Source of the DNA: Hartmannibacter diazotrophicus
GTDB lineage: Bacteria > Pseudomonadota > Alphaproteobacteria > Rhizobiales > Pleomorphomonadaceae
Length of the DNA stretch: 64,000 bases
Direction: 5' to 3'
Assembly: GCF_900231165.1 (NCBI RefSeq)
Contig: NZ_LT960614.1
Location: forward strand, 4,666,001 to 4,730,000
Part shown: positions 1 to 8,548 of the stretch, piece by piece
Layout of the letters: each line of letters starts with the position of its first letter
How positions within the stretch are numbered: position 1 is the first letter of the stretch
Translations under genes and position numbers: made by a program
Notes under the pieces: generated by a model
Database searches by the model: none
The model's input: only the letters and a program-made list of their open reading frames with translations
What the model was told of the DNA's origin: nothing

Positions 1-1
1 G

Positions 2-178
2 TGGGACGAGAAATTGAAGGCCAGCATCGATGCCGCCGGCCCGTCCTTCCATGGCCCGCTCGCCTCGCCCGACGAGCCCTGGCACTACGACTACGACCCG
101 GCTCTCCCGGAGACTGAAATGACGACGGTGGCGAACGGCCCGATCCTTCCGAGACCGCGCCCGCCTCACCAGGAATGA
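2..178 (+). CDS. C-terminal fragment of an M15-family peptidase (D-Ala-D-Ala carboxypeptidase-like)
   Basis: The window opens inside this gene. The frame starting at base 2 reads 58 codons to a TGA at 176-178. The fragment contains EPWHYDYDP. An E-x-W-H motif followed by an aromatic residue is characteristic of M15/VanY-type zinc D,D-carboxypeptidases, in which the Glu is catalytic and the His binds zinc. The last ~25 residues are Pro/Arg-rich and look like a disordered tail. The substrate would be peptidoglycan stem peptides in the periplasm. Only the C-terminus is visible, so the family is inferred from one motif and the N-terminal domain is unknown. Confidence 0.55.
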   Translation, partial: WDEKLKASIDAAGPSFHGPLASPDEPWHYDYDPALPETEMTTVANGPILPRPRPPHQE

Positions 179-590
179 CGGCCCAGAGCCCATGCATGCA
201 AGCGGTCGTCCGGCCAGGAGCCCCTCGCAAGGGCAGACCATCTGATCTGGCAAGTGCCCTGCAGTCGAATAATCAGCACACACCTTCGTGTGACATTGGC
301 ATCAATTTTGCCACCACTCCTTGCATCGCGGCAAAAGCTAACTCCAAACCAGGCGCAATATCTCAAAAAAGTGGGCAAGCCCTTGTTCCTGGTGCCCCTT
401 ACTCCACCAGAGTCGCAAAAGAAAAATCTATGAGACTATCGATGCATAATATCTACAATTTTAATGCGGCGATTAAACGCAACAATATCAATATGAATCG
501 GTGTTTAATTCCAAATTGAATCGTATAGATGAATAAATACAGTATTCTGTAAGAAATTTTCTCGTGCATTAAAGCTAAAAAAGGCTGCAT
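179..590. other. Intergenic transition from GC-rich to AT-rich DNA
   Basis: No supported gene. Composition shifts from GC-rich at the left to clearly AT-rich from about 400 onward, marking the left boundary of the AT-rich gene that follows. A short inverted repeat with arms ACAG and CTGT lies at 539-550. No convincing promoter was found. Confidence 0.5.
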
Positions 591-2198
591 ATGAGATTAA
601 AAACTTACGATCTATTAGCCGTTACAGCGTTACTGACATTAACTGCCTACGTCGCCGTTAGATTCGTCAACTTCAATATTCCGCCATTCGAGGATGCAGC
701 AATCCTCATGCGTTATGCAGGGCATCTTGCAGAAGGTTACGGTGTCGTCTGGAATATTGGCGAGCAACCCGTCGACGGCGCAACAGATTTTCTCTTCATG
801 GTATTCGTATCAATACTAAAATACACAGGCACATCACTCGAACAATCAACACGAGTGATTTCTATATCCTCGCATTTTATAAGCATTCTTCTGATATACG
901 CTGGCATGAGAAAAGTACAAAAATCAGGAATCATTCCGGCATTCATCAGCGCTACATACTTCGCAATAGGGCCAGGATTGTTCCTCGCTGCTGCTTATTT
1001 CGGAACGCCATTCTTCACACTCGGCGTTATATCCTCCTGGATTCTTGCTCAAAATCTACTTTTTACCAGCAACAGAACCATTGCTAACTATGCCTATTTT
1101 TCCATCTCCTGCCTAATAACAAGCCTCATTAGACCAGAAGGCGCGCTGATTTCCGCCTTTATGCTAATGGCCATCAGCATGCTCATTCCCCGGAAAAATA
1201 CCCTGCTGCTAACTGAAGTTTTTTCGATAGTATTCGTAACTTTAGGGGGTATATATTTTATATGGCATTGGAAATATTTTGGACATCCACTCCCAAACCC
1301 CTACTACAAAAAGGGCGGAGGGCAATTTTATTTGGATGGACTCAAGAATTCCGTGAAGGCTAGCCTATCTCTAGGGCTACCTTTCATTCCTATAGTTTTG
1401 CTGTCCATTCGCTCTCGCCAAACATTGCTGAAGGGCACCGCATTTGTCATTCCAATTTTGGGTTCCACTTGCATGTGGTCGCTACTTTCAAATGAGATGA
1501 ACTTCGGCGCACGTTTCCAATACCCAATACTTGCTCTATGGGTTTTGTCTTGGTTCCCCTTGATACGCGATATACCATCGGAGTTCGCAATTTTATGCGG
1601 GAGAAAATGCACATTTAGCATAATGCAAAAGACCGCAGCGTTATTATTTATTTCATTTATTATAGCTTCTTTCTTTAAGACACAATTTTATAACTCAAAA
1701 GGAATTACATATTACAAAGATGGACGATATGATATTGGAGTAATGCTTGAGAGGTACGCAGATCGCGGCTACACGATTGCCACGACGGAAGCGGGATTGC
1801 TGCCCCTGTATTCAAAATGGCGCGCTCTGGATACTTGGGGGCTAAATGATGAGTGGATTGCGCATAGCGGAAAGCTCACTCTGAGCTACCTCCATGAAAA
1901 GAGACCCGACATCATAGTCTGGCACTCTGATTTCTCTCCTTGCCACCCCCCTTCAACTAAATCTGACTCTGATCTGTGGTCAGACCAAGTGATGACATTG
2001 AAGCAGTATGCGGAACAGAATAAATTTACGTTAGCCGCAGTGTTCGGAACAAGACCAGACGACACCCATTATTACTATGTTCGATCAGATCTCCCTGAAA
2101 GCAATCAAATTGGGGATTCAATTCGATCCACGCCATACACTTGGTTTACAAATGGTCGTTTAAGCAAAAATTACATACAAGAACAATGCGTTCTTTAG
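591..2198 (+). CDS. Polytopic GT-C-type glycosyltransferase (AftB-like layout), AT-rich
   Basis: This 535-residue protein has roughly ten hydrophobic helices followed by a soluble C-terminal part from about residue 385. After the first helix comes an extracytoplasmic loop with the acidic pair of FEDAA (33-37), then RYAGHLAEGYGVVWNIGEQP. This resembles the RYA-N-L-x-x-G-x-G-x-V-x-N-x-G-E pattern of AftB-like GT-C enzymes, which transfer sugars from polyprenyl-phosphate donors outside the membrane. Donor and acceptor cannot be told from sequence. An AAAGG stretch lies just upstream of the ATG. Base and codon use (many AT-ending codons) differ strongly from the flanking genes, and the gene has no partner genes and sits next to tRNA-Gly. 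Horizontal acquisition is the likely origin. Family assignment is from motif memory only. Confidence 0.6.
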   Translation: MRLKTYDLLAVTALLTLTAYVAVRFVNFNIPPFEDAAILMRYAGHLAEGYGVVWNIGEQPVDGATDFLFMVFVSILKYTGTSLEQSTRVISISSHFISILLIYAGMRKVQKSGIIPAFISATYFAIGPGLFLAAAYFGTPFFTLGVISSWILAQNLLFTSNRTIANYAYFSISCLITSLIRPEGALISAFMLMAISMLIPRKNTLLLTEVFSIVFVTLGGIYFIWHWKYFGHPLPNPYYKKGGGQFYLDGLKNSVKASLSLGLPFIPIVLLSIRSRQTLLKGTAFVIPILGSTCMWSLLSNEMNFGARFQYPILALWVLSWFPLIRDIPSEFAILCGRKCTFSIMQKTAALLFISFIIASFFKTQFYNSKGITYYKDGRYDIGVMLERYADRGYTIATTEAGLLPLYSKWRALDTWGLNDEWIAHSGKLTLSYLHEKRPDIIVWHSDFSPCHPPSTKSDSDLWSDQVMTLKQYAEQNKFTLAAVFGTRPDDTHYYYVRSDLPESNQIGDSIRSTPYTWFTNGRLSKNYIQEQCVL

Positions 2199-2670
2199 AG
2201 GATATTATTTGACAAGAATCATTTTGAGATCACTGCCAAGAGAATGAAGTGACAGTGATAAAATGATCCATCACTGAGTTAGATTTTTTAGGGCGCATTT
2301 TCCGTGGAAGGGAGTGACGTCGATGAATAAGACGCCGATTTCATATTTGCGGATCGTCGCTGTGCTTAGGCAACCGGAGATGGGGCAAGCCATATGTCGA
2401 TGATCCGGCGCTTCCTGCGGTCGCGTCGACTTCTTATGAAGCGCGATGACATTCACGCCCGGCATCATTTCGAAAATTTCAGAATTTTCCCGGTGCACTT
2501 TCCGGGCTTTCGCGTGCAAGCGGATGAGTACCCCCCAAGGGGTAGCTCGGCGGGCCTTTGCGCTAATTCGCGATCCGTCATGTTGGCCCAGATCGAAATT
2601 GGCCACGGACGATTGAGGCTCAACTCTGCCGAAATTCTTGTTCGGTGTTGACCGGGTGTTGACCGAGCCC
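2199..2670. other. Non-coding junction between the AT-rich gene and tRNA-Gly
   Basis: No supported gene. The first ~80 bases continue the AT-rich composition and the rest returns to a mixed composition. Short open frames on both strands have no recognisable domain. The stretch could contain degraded remnants of the event that brought in the AT-rich gene, but no integrase or transposase similarity could be read. Confidence 0.4.
2644..2665. repeat. Perfect tandem duplication of an 11-bp unit
   Basis: GGTGTTGACCG occurs twice back to back (2644-2654 and 2655-2665), just beyond the terminator of tRNA-Gly. It may be a replication slip or a trace of a junction next to the tRNA. No third copy was noticed at the other end of the AT-rich gene. 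Confidence 0.7.
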
Positions 2671-2700
2671 AAAAACAACAAAGGCTGCCTTGCGGCAGCC
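2671..2700 (-). terminator. Rho-independent terminator of tRNA-Gly
   Basis: Read on the minus strand, a 7-bp stem GGCTGCC/GGCAGCC with a four-base loop (2683-2700) is followed by a T-rich tract TTTGTTGTTTTT. It lies about 30 bases beyond the tRNA 3' end, so it is well placed to end that transcript. Confidence 0.8.
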
Positions 2701-2732
2701 ATCGTCAAGACTCTGATTTTCCTCTGAGAAAC

Positions 2733-2807
2733 TGGAGCGGGCGATGGGATTCGAACCCACGACCCCAACCTTGGCAAGGTTGTGCTCTACCCCTGAGCTA
2801 CGCCCGC
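2733..2807 (-). tRNA. tRNA-Gly (anticodon GCC)
   Basis: The minus strand folds as a full cloverleaf. The acceptor stem is GCGGGCG/CGCCCGC. The D arm contains GCTCAGGGGTAGAGC, and the anticodon stem CAACC/GGTTG encloses the loop TTGCCAA (anticodon GCC). The T arm has GTGGG-TTCGAAT-CCCAT. Discriminator U and an encoded CCA end the gene (2733-2735). It decodes GGC/GGU. It has its own promoter and terminator and so appears to be transcribed alone. Confidence 0.95.
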
Positions 2808-3241
2808 ATATCCAGTTCATCGGCTTCGGAAAAATGAAGAGCAAGCTCTCGCCGAAGCCGCGCCTATATGAACCAACTTCCCGGCGAATGCAACAGGCAA
2901 ACGACGCTTTTTCATCGGCCGCATGAAAAATCTCCAAGCCGGGGAAAACGCCGGCAAATCGCCGGAAAAGCAGCCTGCCGTTCCGGCGATTCCCGTCCGG
3001 ACGAAGCCGCCAGCCGGGCAGAGACAGCCGTCGATCCGCCAAACTTCGGCGCCGCTTGGCTGACCGTCAAGAATGACCTTCGCTTGCGCCCGCCGATCGG
3101 CTAGACATCGGGAAAGGCGCGCTGACGGGGCGTCTCACCTTATCCCGGCAGATCCGCGACACCATCCGGGCGGACCGGAGCCTGCGACACCAGCAAGGTC
3201 TCCGCCAGTTCGCCCTGCCCGTGCAGAAAGCAGGTTCCTGA
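2808..3241. other. Intergenic region between divergent tRNA-Gly and IMPase-family gene
   Basis: No supported gene. It holds the tRNA-Gly promoter (2865-2893) on the minus strand and the leader of the inositol-monophosphatase-family gene on the plus strand. Open frames here lack coding character. Confidence 0.5.
2865..2893 (-). promoter_or_regulatory. Sigma-70-type promoter for tRNA-Gly
   Basis: On the minus strand the -35 candidate TTGCAT (2888-2893) and the -10 candidate CATATA (2865-2870) are separated by exactly 17 bases. The -10 box is ~57 bases upstream of the mature tRNA 5' end, consistent with a processed leader. This is pattern-based; no start-site data exist. Confidence 0.6.
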
Positions 3242-4030
3242 ATGCTCCCCGACGATATTGCCGCCCGCTTCGCCTTCGCCTGCGAGCTTGGACGAGAGGC
3301 CGGCGCGCTGGCTCATCAGTATTTCGAGAAACTGGAAACGCTGACCATCCGGTCGAAGGGCGTGCAGGATCTCGCCAGCGAAGCGGACGTCGAGACGGAG
3401 ATCCTGATTCGCCGCAAGATCAGCGAAGCCTTTCCCGATGACGGCTTCCTCGGCGAGGAAACCGGCATGACCGAGAACGAGACCGGCGGAGGCATCTGGG
3501 TCGTCGACCCGATCGACGGCACGCAGCCCTTCGTCAGCGATCTTTCGTCCTGGTGCGTCTCGATTGCCTATGTCCTCGACGGCGAGATCGAGATTGGCGT
3601 CATCTATGCCCCGGTCCGCGATGAGTTCTTCGCCGTCCGGCGCGGCGAGCCGGCCACCCTGAACGGACGGCCCATCGCGGTCAGCACCAGCGCCGGCCTC
3701 GACCAGGGCCTCGTCAGCGTCGGCTATTCGACACGTATCGGCCCTGACACGCTCCTATCGGTCATGGCAAAGCTCCTGAAGCAGGGCGGGATGTTTCACC
3801 GCGAGGGTTCGGGGGCGCTCAGCCTGTGCTACGTCGCCTGCGGCCGGCTGATCGGCTATGTCGAGACCCATATCAACGCCTGGGACTGCCTGGCGGCGAT
3901 CGCCATCATCCATGGAGCCGGCGGCCGGACCAATGATTTCCTGGCCGGAGATGGCCTGAGGAAGGGCAATCGCGTCATCGCGGGATCGCCGACCCTCTAC
4001 CCCGCCCTCGAAGCACTCCTGGACGTCTGA
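3242..4030 (+). CDS. Inositol-monophosphatase-family sugar/histidinol phosphatase
   Basis: This 262-residue magnesium-dependent phosphatase belongs to the inositol monophosphatase superfamily. It contains the metal-binding GEE (71-73), the hallmark WVVDPIDGT (86-94), and a C-terminal AWDCLAA motif near residue 210 that supplies the last metal ligand. Length is normal for the family. Members dephosphorylate inositol phosphates, histidinol phosphate (HisN type), or 3'-phosphoadenosine phosphate, and sequence alone does not decide which. The ATG at 3242 starts a complete fold, and an AAGCAGG sequence lies upstream. It stands alone, with no his genes nearby. Confidence 0.85.
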   Translation: MLPDDIAARFAFACELGREAGALAHQYFEKLETLTIRSKGVQDLASEADVETEILIRRKISEAFPDDGFLGEETGMTENETGGGIWVVDPIDGTQPFVSDLSSWCVSIAYVLDGEIEIGVIYAPVRDEFFAVRRGEPATLNGRPIAVSTSAGLDQGLVSVGYSTRIGPDTLLSVMAKLLKQGGMFHREGSGALSLCYVACGRLIGYVETHINAWDCLAAIAIIHGAGGRTNDFLAGDGLRKGNRVIAGSPTLYPALEALLDV

Positions 4031-4404
4031 CAGTTCCCGCAATCAGGCGGAAGTGTGACATCAATGCCGCATCGACGGCCGTTCGACGTCGAATCGGCCG
4101 GAGTCCGATTGCACTATTTCCCATCGCACTTATCCTTTGAGGGCTTGCTGGGGCTTGCCTTTCGTCTTCGACATGCGAAGCGATCGACCGCTGGGTCAGC
4201 CAGAACGCCACCATGGACCAGAGGTGACGTGCTTTTTCGCAGGAAACCGATCCAAACTGACGACCGAGGCCGTGCGCAGTCGGGTCCGCCCGACTCCATG
4301 ACCCCAGCTGACGTGCGGAGAATTTGAACGGCTGACCGACAGGCAGGACAGCGTTCAACCGATAGACCCTGGAGATAAGGTCGCTGACCGAGCGGAGATT
4401 GGGA
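4031..4404. other. Intergenic region before the TerB-like gene
   Basis: Nothing supported was found here. Overlapping minus-strand frames are shadows without recognisable domains. The stretch should carry the promoter of the TerB-like gene, but no clear -35/-10 pair was seen. Confidence 0.4.
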
Positions 4405-4872
4405 TTGTTCGAGGCCCTCCTTGCCATCCTGAAAGATTTTGCGAAGACCGACCCCGAAGGCCTCGACGACGCCACGCTCGACGTCGATGTCCGCGTCGCG
4501 TCGGCTGCTCTTCTGGTGCACACGATCGCGGTCGACGGCGCGGCGACCCCGGCCGAGCGCGAGGCCTTGAAGCGCGCGCTCACGACAACTTTCAATCTCA
4601 GCAAGTCCCAGACGGCCCGCCTGATCGAGGAGGCCCAGCGCCGCGATCTGGAATCCGTCGATCTGTCCGGCTTCACGGCCGTTCTCAACCGTCACATGGA
4701 CGAGACCGGCCGCCGGCATATCGTGGAAATGCTCTGGGAGCTCGTCTACGCCGACGGCGCCGCGCAGGAGGTGGAAGACGATATCGTCTGGCGCATCGCC
4801 GACCTGCTCGGCGTGCCGGCCGATGTCCGCACCGATCTGAAACGACGCATCGCCACCAGTACGACGGACTAG
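4405..4872 (+). CDS. TerB-family (tellurite-resistance-like) protein
   Basis: This ~155-residue all-helical protein has the TerB pattern: a short N-terminal helix (FEALLAILKDF), then the metal-site-like helix ALLVHTIAVDGAATPAER, and later YADGAAQEVEDDIVWRIADLLGV. Paired D-G-x-x-x-x-x-E elements are typical of TerB, which is thought to bind metal and take part in membrane-linked stress sensing. Two TTG codons could start it. The one at 4405 is preferred because GGAG (4394-4397) sits seven bases upstream; the one at 4399 is too close. No other ter genes are present, so tellurite resistance itself is not implied. Confidence 0.75.
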   Translation: MFEALLAILKDFAKTDPEGLDDATLDVDVRVASAALLVHTIAVDGAATPAEREALKRALTTTFNLSKSQTARLIEEAQRRDLESVDLSGFTAVLNRHMDETGRRHIVEMLWELVYADGAAQEVEDDIVWRIADLLGVPADVRTDLKRRIATSTTD

Positions 4873-4885
4873 CGGCCGAGATTAG

Positions 4886-5875
4886 TTAGCCGCCTTTGTT
4901 CGGCGATGCTCCGGCGCCCGGCACCTGCGTCGGCAGCGGGATAGGCCCGACCTCGTCGCCTCGCGGTGCAGCCTTCGCGGCGGCCTTCTCGCCGCCCTGG
5001 CCAAGCGGGACAACGTCCACCGCGACATCGAGCGTGTCGTCGCCGGCACTGACGTATACGCCCTCCATGGGCGAGACATCCGCATAGTCCCGCCCGATGG
5101 CGAGCAGGATATGATCTTCTCCGGAGGGGATGTCGTTGGTCGGGTCGAGCCCGATCCAGCCGACGTCCGGCCCACACCAGACCTCCACCCAGGCATGCGT
5201 GGCGTCGGCCCCTTCCAGCCTCGGCTGGCCCGGCGGCGGCAGGGTACGCAGATAACCGCTGACATAGCCGATCGGAAGGCCGAGCGAGCGCATGCCGGAA
5301 ATCATCACATGGGCAAAGTCCTGACAGACGCCGCGGCGATGCTTGAACGACTCGATCGGCGGCGTCGTCGCCGTGGTGACGCCCGGCTCATAGGTGAACT
5401 CGGTATGAATCCGGCTCATCAGGGCTGAAGCCCCGGCCAGAATGGGTCTGCCGGGCGGGAAGCAGTCGGCGGCCCAGTCCCGGATCTCGGCTTCAAGCGG
5501 AACGCTGCGGCTCGGAAAGATGAAATGCACGGGAGAAAGCGGCGAGAGGTCGTCGCTGCGCGCCACCATGTCCCGCACCTCTTCCCAAGGCGGCGTCAAC
5601 CCGGGAAGAAACGGCTCGCTGACCGCCACCTCGACACGGGCCTTGAGCTCGATGACGAGTTCCTCGTGCGGAACATCGATGGCGACGAGCGCCGCCCGGT
5701 TGCCGAAGAAGTCCAGTTCCTCGCGATACTCGACCGGTTTCGGATCGATCGACAGCGTGCTGAGAATGACCCGCTGGCCCGGCCGGTTGACCGGCGCCAT
5801 GCGCAGGATATGGCGCGAGAAGGGAACGGTCGCCGCGTATTTGTAGGTCGTGACCTGGCGCACGTCGTAGATCAT
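4886..5875 (-). CDS. Transglutaminase-like cysteine protein (third gene of ATP-grasp/Alpha-E operon)
   Basis: The protein has 329 residues. An N-terminal bacterial transglutaminase beta region is followed by the catalytic core. The Cys lies in RRGVCQDFAHV, the His in DATHAWVEVW and the Asp in [10 protein letters not shown], giving an intact Cys-His-Asp triad. The C-terminal ~40 residues are Ala/Pro-rich. Its ATG overlaps the stop of the upstream ATP-grasp/Alpha-E gene in ATGA (5872-5875), so translation is probably coupled. Such enzymes may act as peptidases or amide-bond transferases; the substrate is unknown. There is no signal peptide, so action in the cytoplasm is inferred. Confidence 0.88.
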   Translation of the reverse strand: MIYDVRQVTTYKYAATVPFSRHILRMAPVNRPGQRVILSTLSIDPKPVEYREELDFFGNRAALVAIDVPHEELVIELKARVEVAVSEPFLPGLTPPWEEVRDMVARSDDLSPLSPVHFIFPSRSVPLEAEIRDWAADCFPPGRPILAGASALMSRIHTEFTYEPGVTTATTPPIESFKHRRGVCQDFAHVMISGMRSLGLPIGYVSGYLRTLPPPGQPRLEGADATHAWVEVWCGPDVGWIGLDPTNDIPSGEDHILLAIGRDYADVSPMEGVYVSAGDDTLDVAVDVVPLGQGGEKAAAKAAPRGDEVGPIPLPTQVPGAGASPNKGG

Positions 5876-8439
5876 GCAAGATCCTCCGCCGCCAGCGACT
5901 TGCCGCGCCGCGACACCGCCCGGTGGGTGAAGAAGCGCACCGAGATGGATTCGGCGAGCGCATAGAGCTCGTCGATCAGCGCCAGCAGGCTTTCCCGTGT
6001 CACGTCCTCCGCCTGCACCGTCTGCAGGTCGGCGAGGATACGCCGCGCCAGACGCACCGGCTCGGTCGGCCGCCCTGCCGCCATCGCCGTCGGCAGCAGC
6101 GGCAGATCCTCGCTGATGCGCACGGCCTGGAAGGCGACGGATCGCGGATTGTTGTCGTCGAGGACCAGAAGGTCCATCACCGGTGTCCGCGACGTGGTCA
6201 TCACGTAGCGCGACCGGTAGGTGATCTGGCTGTCGCCAAGCTCCAGAATGAGGTCCAGCGCGCTCTGGCGCAGCGGCTCCTGCGCCAGCTGCGCCATGAA
6301 GCGGGCCGTGGTGACCGCGCGCTCGATGCGCCGGCCGAGTTCCAGGAACCGCCAGCCGATCAGCCGGTTCATGTTCTCGCTGGCAAGACCCGAGAAGGCC
6401 GCGATCAGACGCAGCGCGCTGCTCACCTCCTCGAAGGCATCGCTGGCAGTAAGCTTGCGGTTCTTGATGCTATGGAATTGATTGGCAAGATCGGTGACCA
6501 CCTGAAAGGCGTCCGGCGCCATGCGGTCGCGGATGACACCGGCCGCAAAGCGCGCCGACCGTGTCAGCGAGGGAACCGCACCGATGGCCGACTGGTCAGT
6601 GATGGCAGTTATCGCAAGGCGCACATTCGAGGGATGCCGGATTTCCTCGTCTTCCGGCAGCGCACCATTCTCGTGCAGAGCCGCCACCAGACCCTCGATG
6701 ACGTCGCCGTCGCCCACGGTCTCCACGGCCCGCGCCAGCAGCGCCCGGACAATTCTCAGCGTTCCCTCGCAGCGCTCCAGATAACGCCCGAGCCAGAACA
6801 GGTTGTCCGCCGCCCGGCTTGGCAGCGTTCCGATCGTGCGGCGGATCCTGACGTTCTGGTTCTTGGGAAGAAGCGTCGTCTCCTCGACCGGCTCGTCGCC
6901 GAGCACCCAGACATCGGCGACCCGCGCCTGGGTCTGGAGCGACACGGCCCGGGCATCCTGATCGTCGGAGACGCGGCAGAAGCCGCCCGGCATGACGGTC
7001 CAGTCATCGTCGCCCGTCGCTGCCACGAAGAGGCGCAGGATGAACGGGCGCGGTACCAGACGCCCGTCCTGCCACACCGGCATGGTCGAGAGCTTGACGG
7101 CTTCCTGGCCGACAAAGTCGATGCCGCGCTGCGCGATCCGGCCGACGAGATCCGCCTTCTGGTCGGGCGAGAGTCCCGCCCCCAGCGCGACGGCCCGGTC
7201 CGGAAGGCCGGGCACCTGGGCACCGAAGGCCGGTGCGATCGCCAGCTTGTCGAATTCCGAAAGCACCACGGCGCGCTCGCGCTCCTGGCCGCACCACCAT
7301 GTGGCGACATTGGGCAGCATCAGGTCTTCGCCGAGGACATGCCGGGCGAGCGCCGGCATGAAGCCCATCAGCGCGCGCGATTCCACGAGGCCCGAGCCGA
7401 GCGAATTGGCCATCGCGACCGCTCCCTCGCGCACGGCCTGCACGAGGCCGGGGACCCCGAGCCAGGATTGGCTGCGAAGCTCGAGCGGATCGGCGAAATC
7501 CGCATCGAGCCGGCGCAGCAGAACGTCGACACGGCGCAGCCCCGAAACGGTGCGCACATAGACCTTGCCTTCGCGCACCGTAAGATCGTCACCCTCGACG
7601 AGCAGCAGGCCGAGATAGCGCGCCAGATAGGCATGCTCGAAATAGGTGTCGTTGAGCGGCCCCGGCGACAGCAGGCAGACCCGCGCCTCCGCCTTCGCAT
7701 TGATCTGGTTGAGGTCGGTCTGGAAGGCCTGGAAGAAGGATGCGAGCCGCTCGACATTCAGCGAGCGATAGACGTGCGGCAGCGCACGCGACAGGGCAAG
7801 CCGGTTTTCCAGCGCATAACCGGCGCCCGACGGCGCCTGGGTGCGGTCGGACAGCACCCACCAGCGCCCGCGCGGCCCACGCCCGACGTCGACCGCATAG
7901 ATTCGCAGATGCCGGCCGCCCTTCGGCTTGGCCCCCACCAGCGGACGCATGAACTCCGGGCTGCCGGCGATCACCGCCGCGGGTATGACGCCATCGGAAA
8001 CGAGGTCCGCCTCCCCGTAGGCATCCTGCAGCAAGGCTTCCGCAAGGCGCGCCCGCTGGATCACCCCGGTCTTCAGGTCGGCCCACTCGGTAGCATCGAT
8101 CACCAGCGGCACATGGGCGAGCGGCCACGCCCGTTCGGAACCGGCCTTGTCGTCGTAGACGCGGTAGAAGACGCCGGAATCCCTCAGATGCCGGTCGGCG
8201 GCCTGGAAGCTGTGCGCGACGGACTCCGGCCCCATCGCCGCCAGCCACTCGAGCAGCGGCCGCCAGTGCGCGCGCGGTTCGCCGTCGTCGCCGATCATTT
8301 CGTCATAGACGCCGGCGAGCGGACGATAGTCATCGATCAGGTCGGCGAGCCGGCGCTGCACGAGGGTTGCTCTCGTCTGTTCTTCTTCCTCAACGAGCGA
8401 CATCGTCGCCGTTCCCCTCTCGGCAGCCCTCTTGTCCAT
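5872..8439 (-). CDS. Circularly permuted ATP-grasp (type 2) fused to Alpha-E domain
   Basis: This 855-residue fusion joins two parts. Residues ~15-500 match the circularly permuted ATP-grasp family (DUF404/DUF407), with YDEMIGDDGEPRAHW near the start and LLSPGPLNDTYFEHAYLA mid-protein. From about residue 540 an Alpha-E domain (DUF403) begins with its signature PSRAADNLFWLGRYLER. ATP-grasp enzymes of this type are predicted amide- or peptide-bond ligases, and Alpha-E is an all-helical partner of unknown role. The two are often separate genes, so the fusion is worth noting. An internal ATG at 8403 (MSLVEEEE) follows GAGAGGGG and may be the true start. It sits between the two transglutaminase genes of the operon. 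Confidence 0.87.
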   Translation of the reverse strand: MDKRAAERGTATMSLVEEEEQTRATLVQRRLADLIDDYRPLAGVYDEMIGDDGEPRAHWRPLLEWLAAMGPESVAHSFQAADRHLRDSGVFYRVYDDKAGSERAWPLAHVPLVIDATEWADLKTGVIQRARLAEALLQDAYGEADLVSDGVIPAAVIAGSPEFMRPLVGAKPKGGRHLRIYAVDVGRGPRGRWWVLSDRTQAPSGAGYALENRLALSRALPHVYRSLNVERLASFFQAFQTDLNQINAKAEARVCLLSPGPLNDTYFEHAYLARYLGLLLVEGDDLTVREGKVYVRTVSGLRRVDVLLRRLDADFADPLELRSQSWLGVPGLVQAVREGAVAMANSLGSGLVESRALMGFMPALARHVLGEDLMLPNVATWWCGQERERAVVLSEFDKLAIAPAFGAQVPGLPDRAVALGAGLSPDQKADLVGRIAQRGIDFVGQEAVKLSTMPVWQDGRLVPRPFILRLFVAATGDDDWTVMPGGFCRVSDDQDARAVSLQTQARVADVWVLGDEPVEETTLLPKNQNVRIRRTIGTLPSRAADNLFWLGRYLERCEGTLRIVRALLARAVETVGDGDVIEGLVAALHENGALPEDEEIRHPSNVRLAITAITDQSAIGAVPSLTRSARFAAGVIRDRMAPDAFQVVTDLANQFHSIKNRKLTASDAFEEVSSALRLIAAFSGLASENMNRLIGWRFLELGRRIERAVTTARFMAQLAQEPLRQSALDLILELGDSQITYRSRYVMTTSRTPVMDLLVLDDNNPRSVAFQAVRISEDLPLLPTAMAAGRPTEPVRLARRILADLQTVQAEDVTRESLLALIDELYALAESISVRFFTHRAVSRRGKSLAAEDLA

Positions 8440-8548
8440 CCCTTGCCCGATCGATCACCCCCTGCGATGCCAAACCGTGCCTGGCCTTTTGCAGACGTTC
8501 CAGACTATCCGGAATTGTTCACCGGCAATCAAGTCTTTGCAGCGTGGG

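Noticed and set aside
2744-2926. Short frame reading GFEPTTPTLARL across tRNA-Gly
   Set aside because: A well-known artefact of translating a tRNA gene antisense; not a protein.
4405-4872. Tellurite-resistance locus
   Set aside because: Only a TerB-like gene is present; the other ter genes that would define such a locus are absent.
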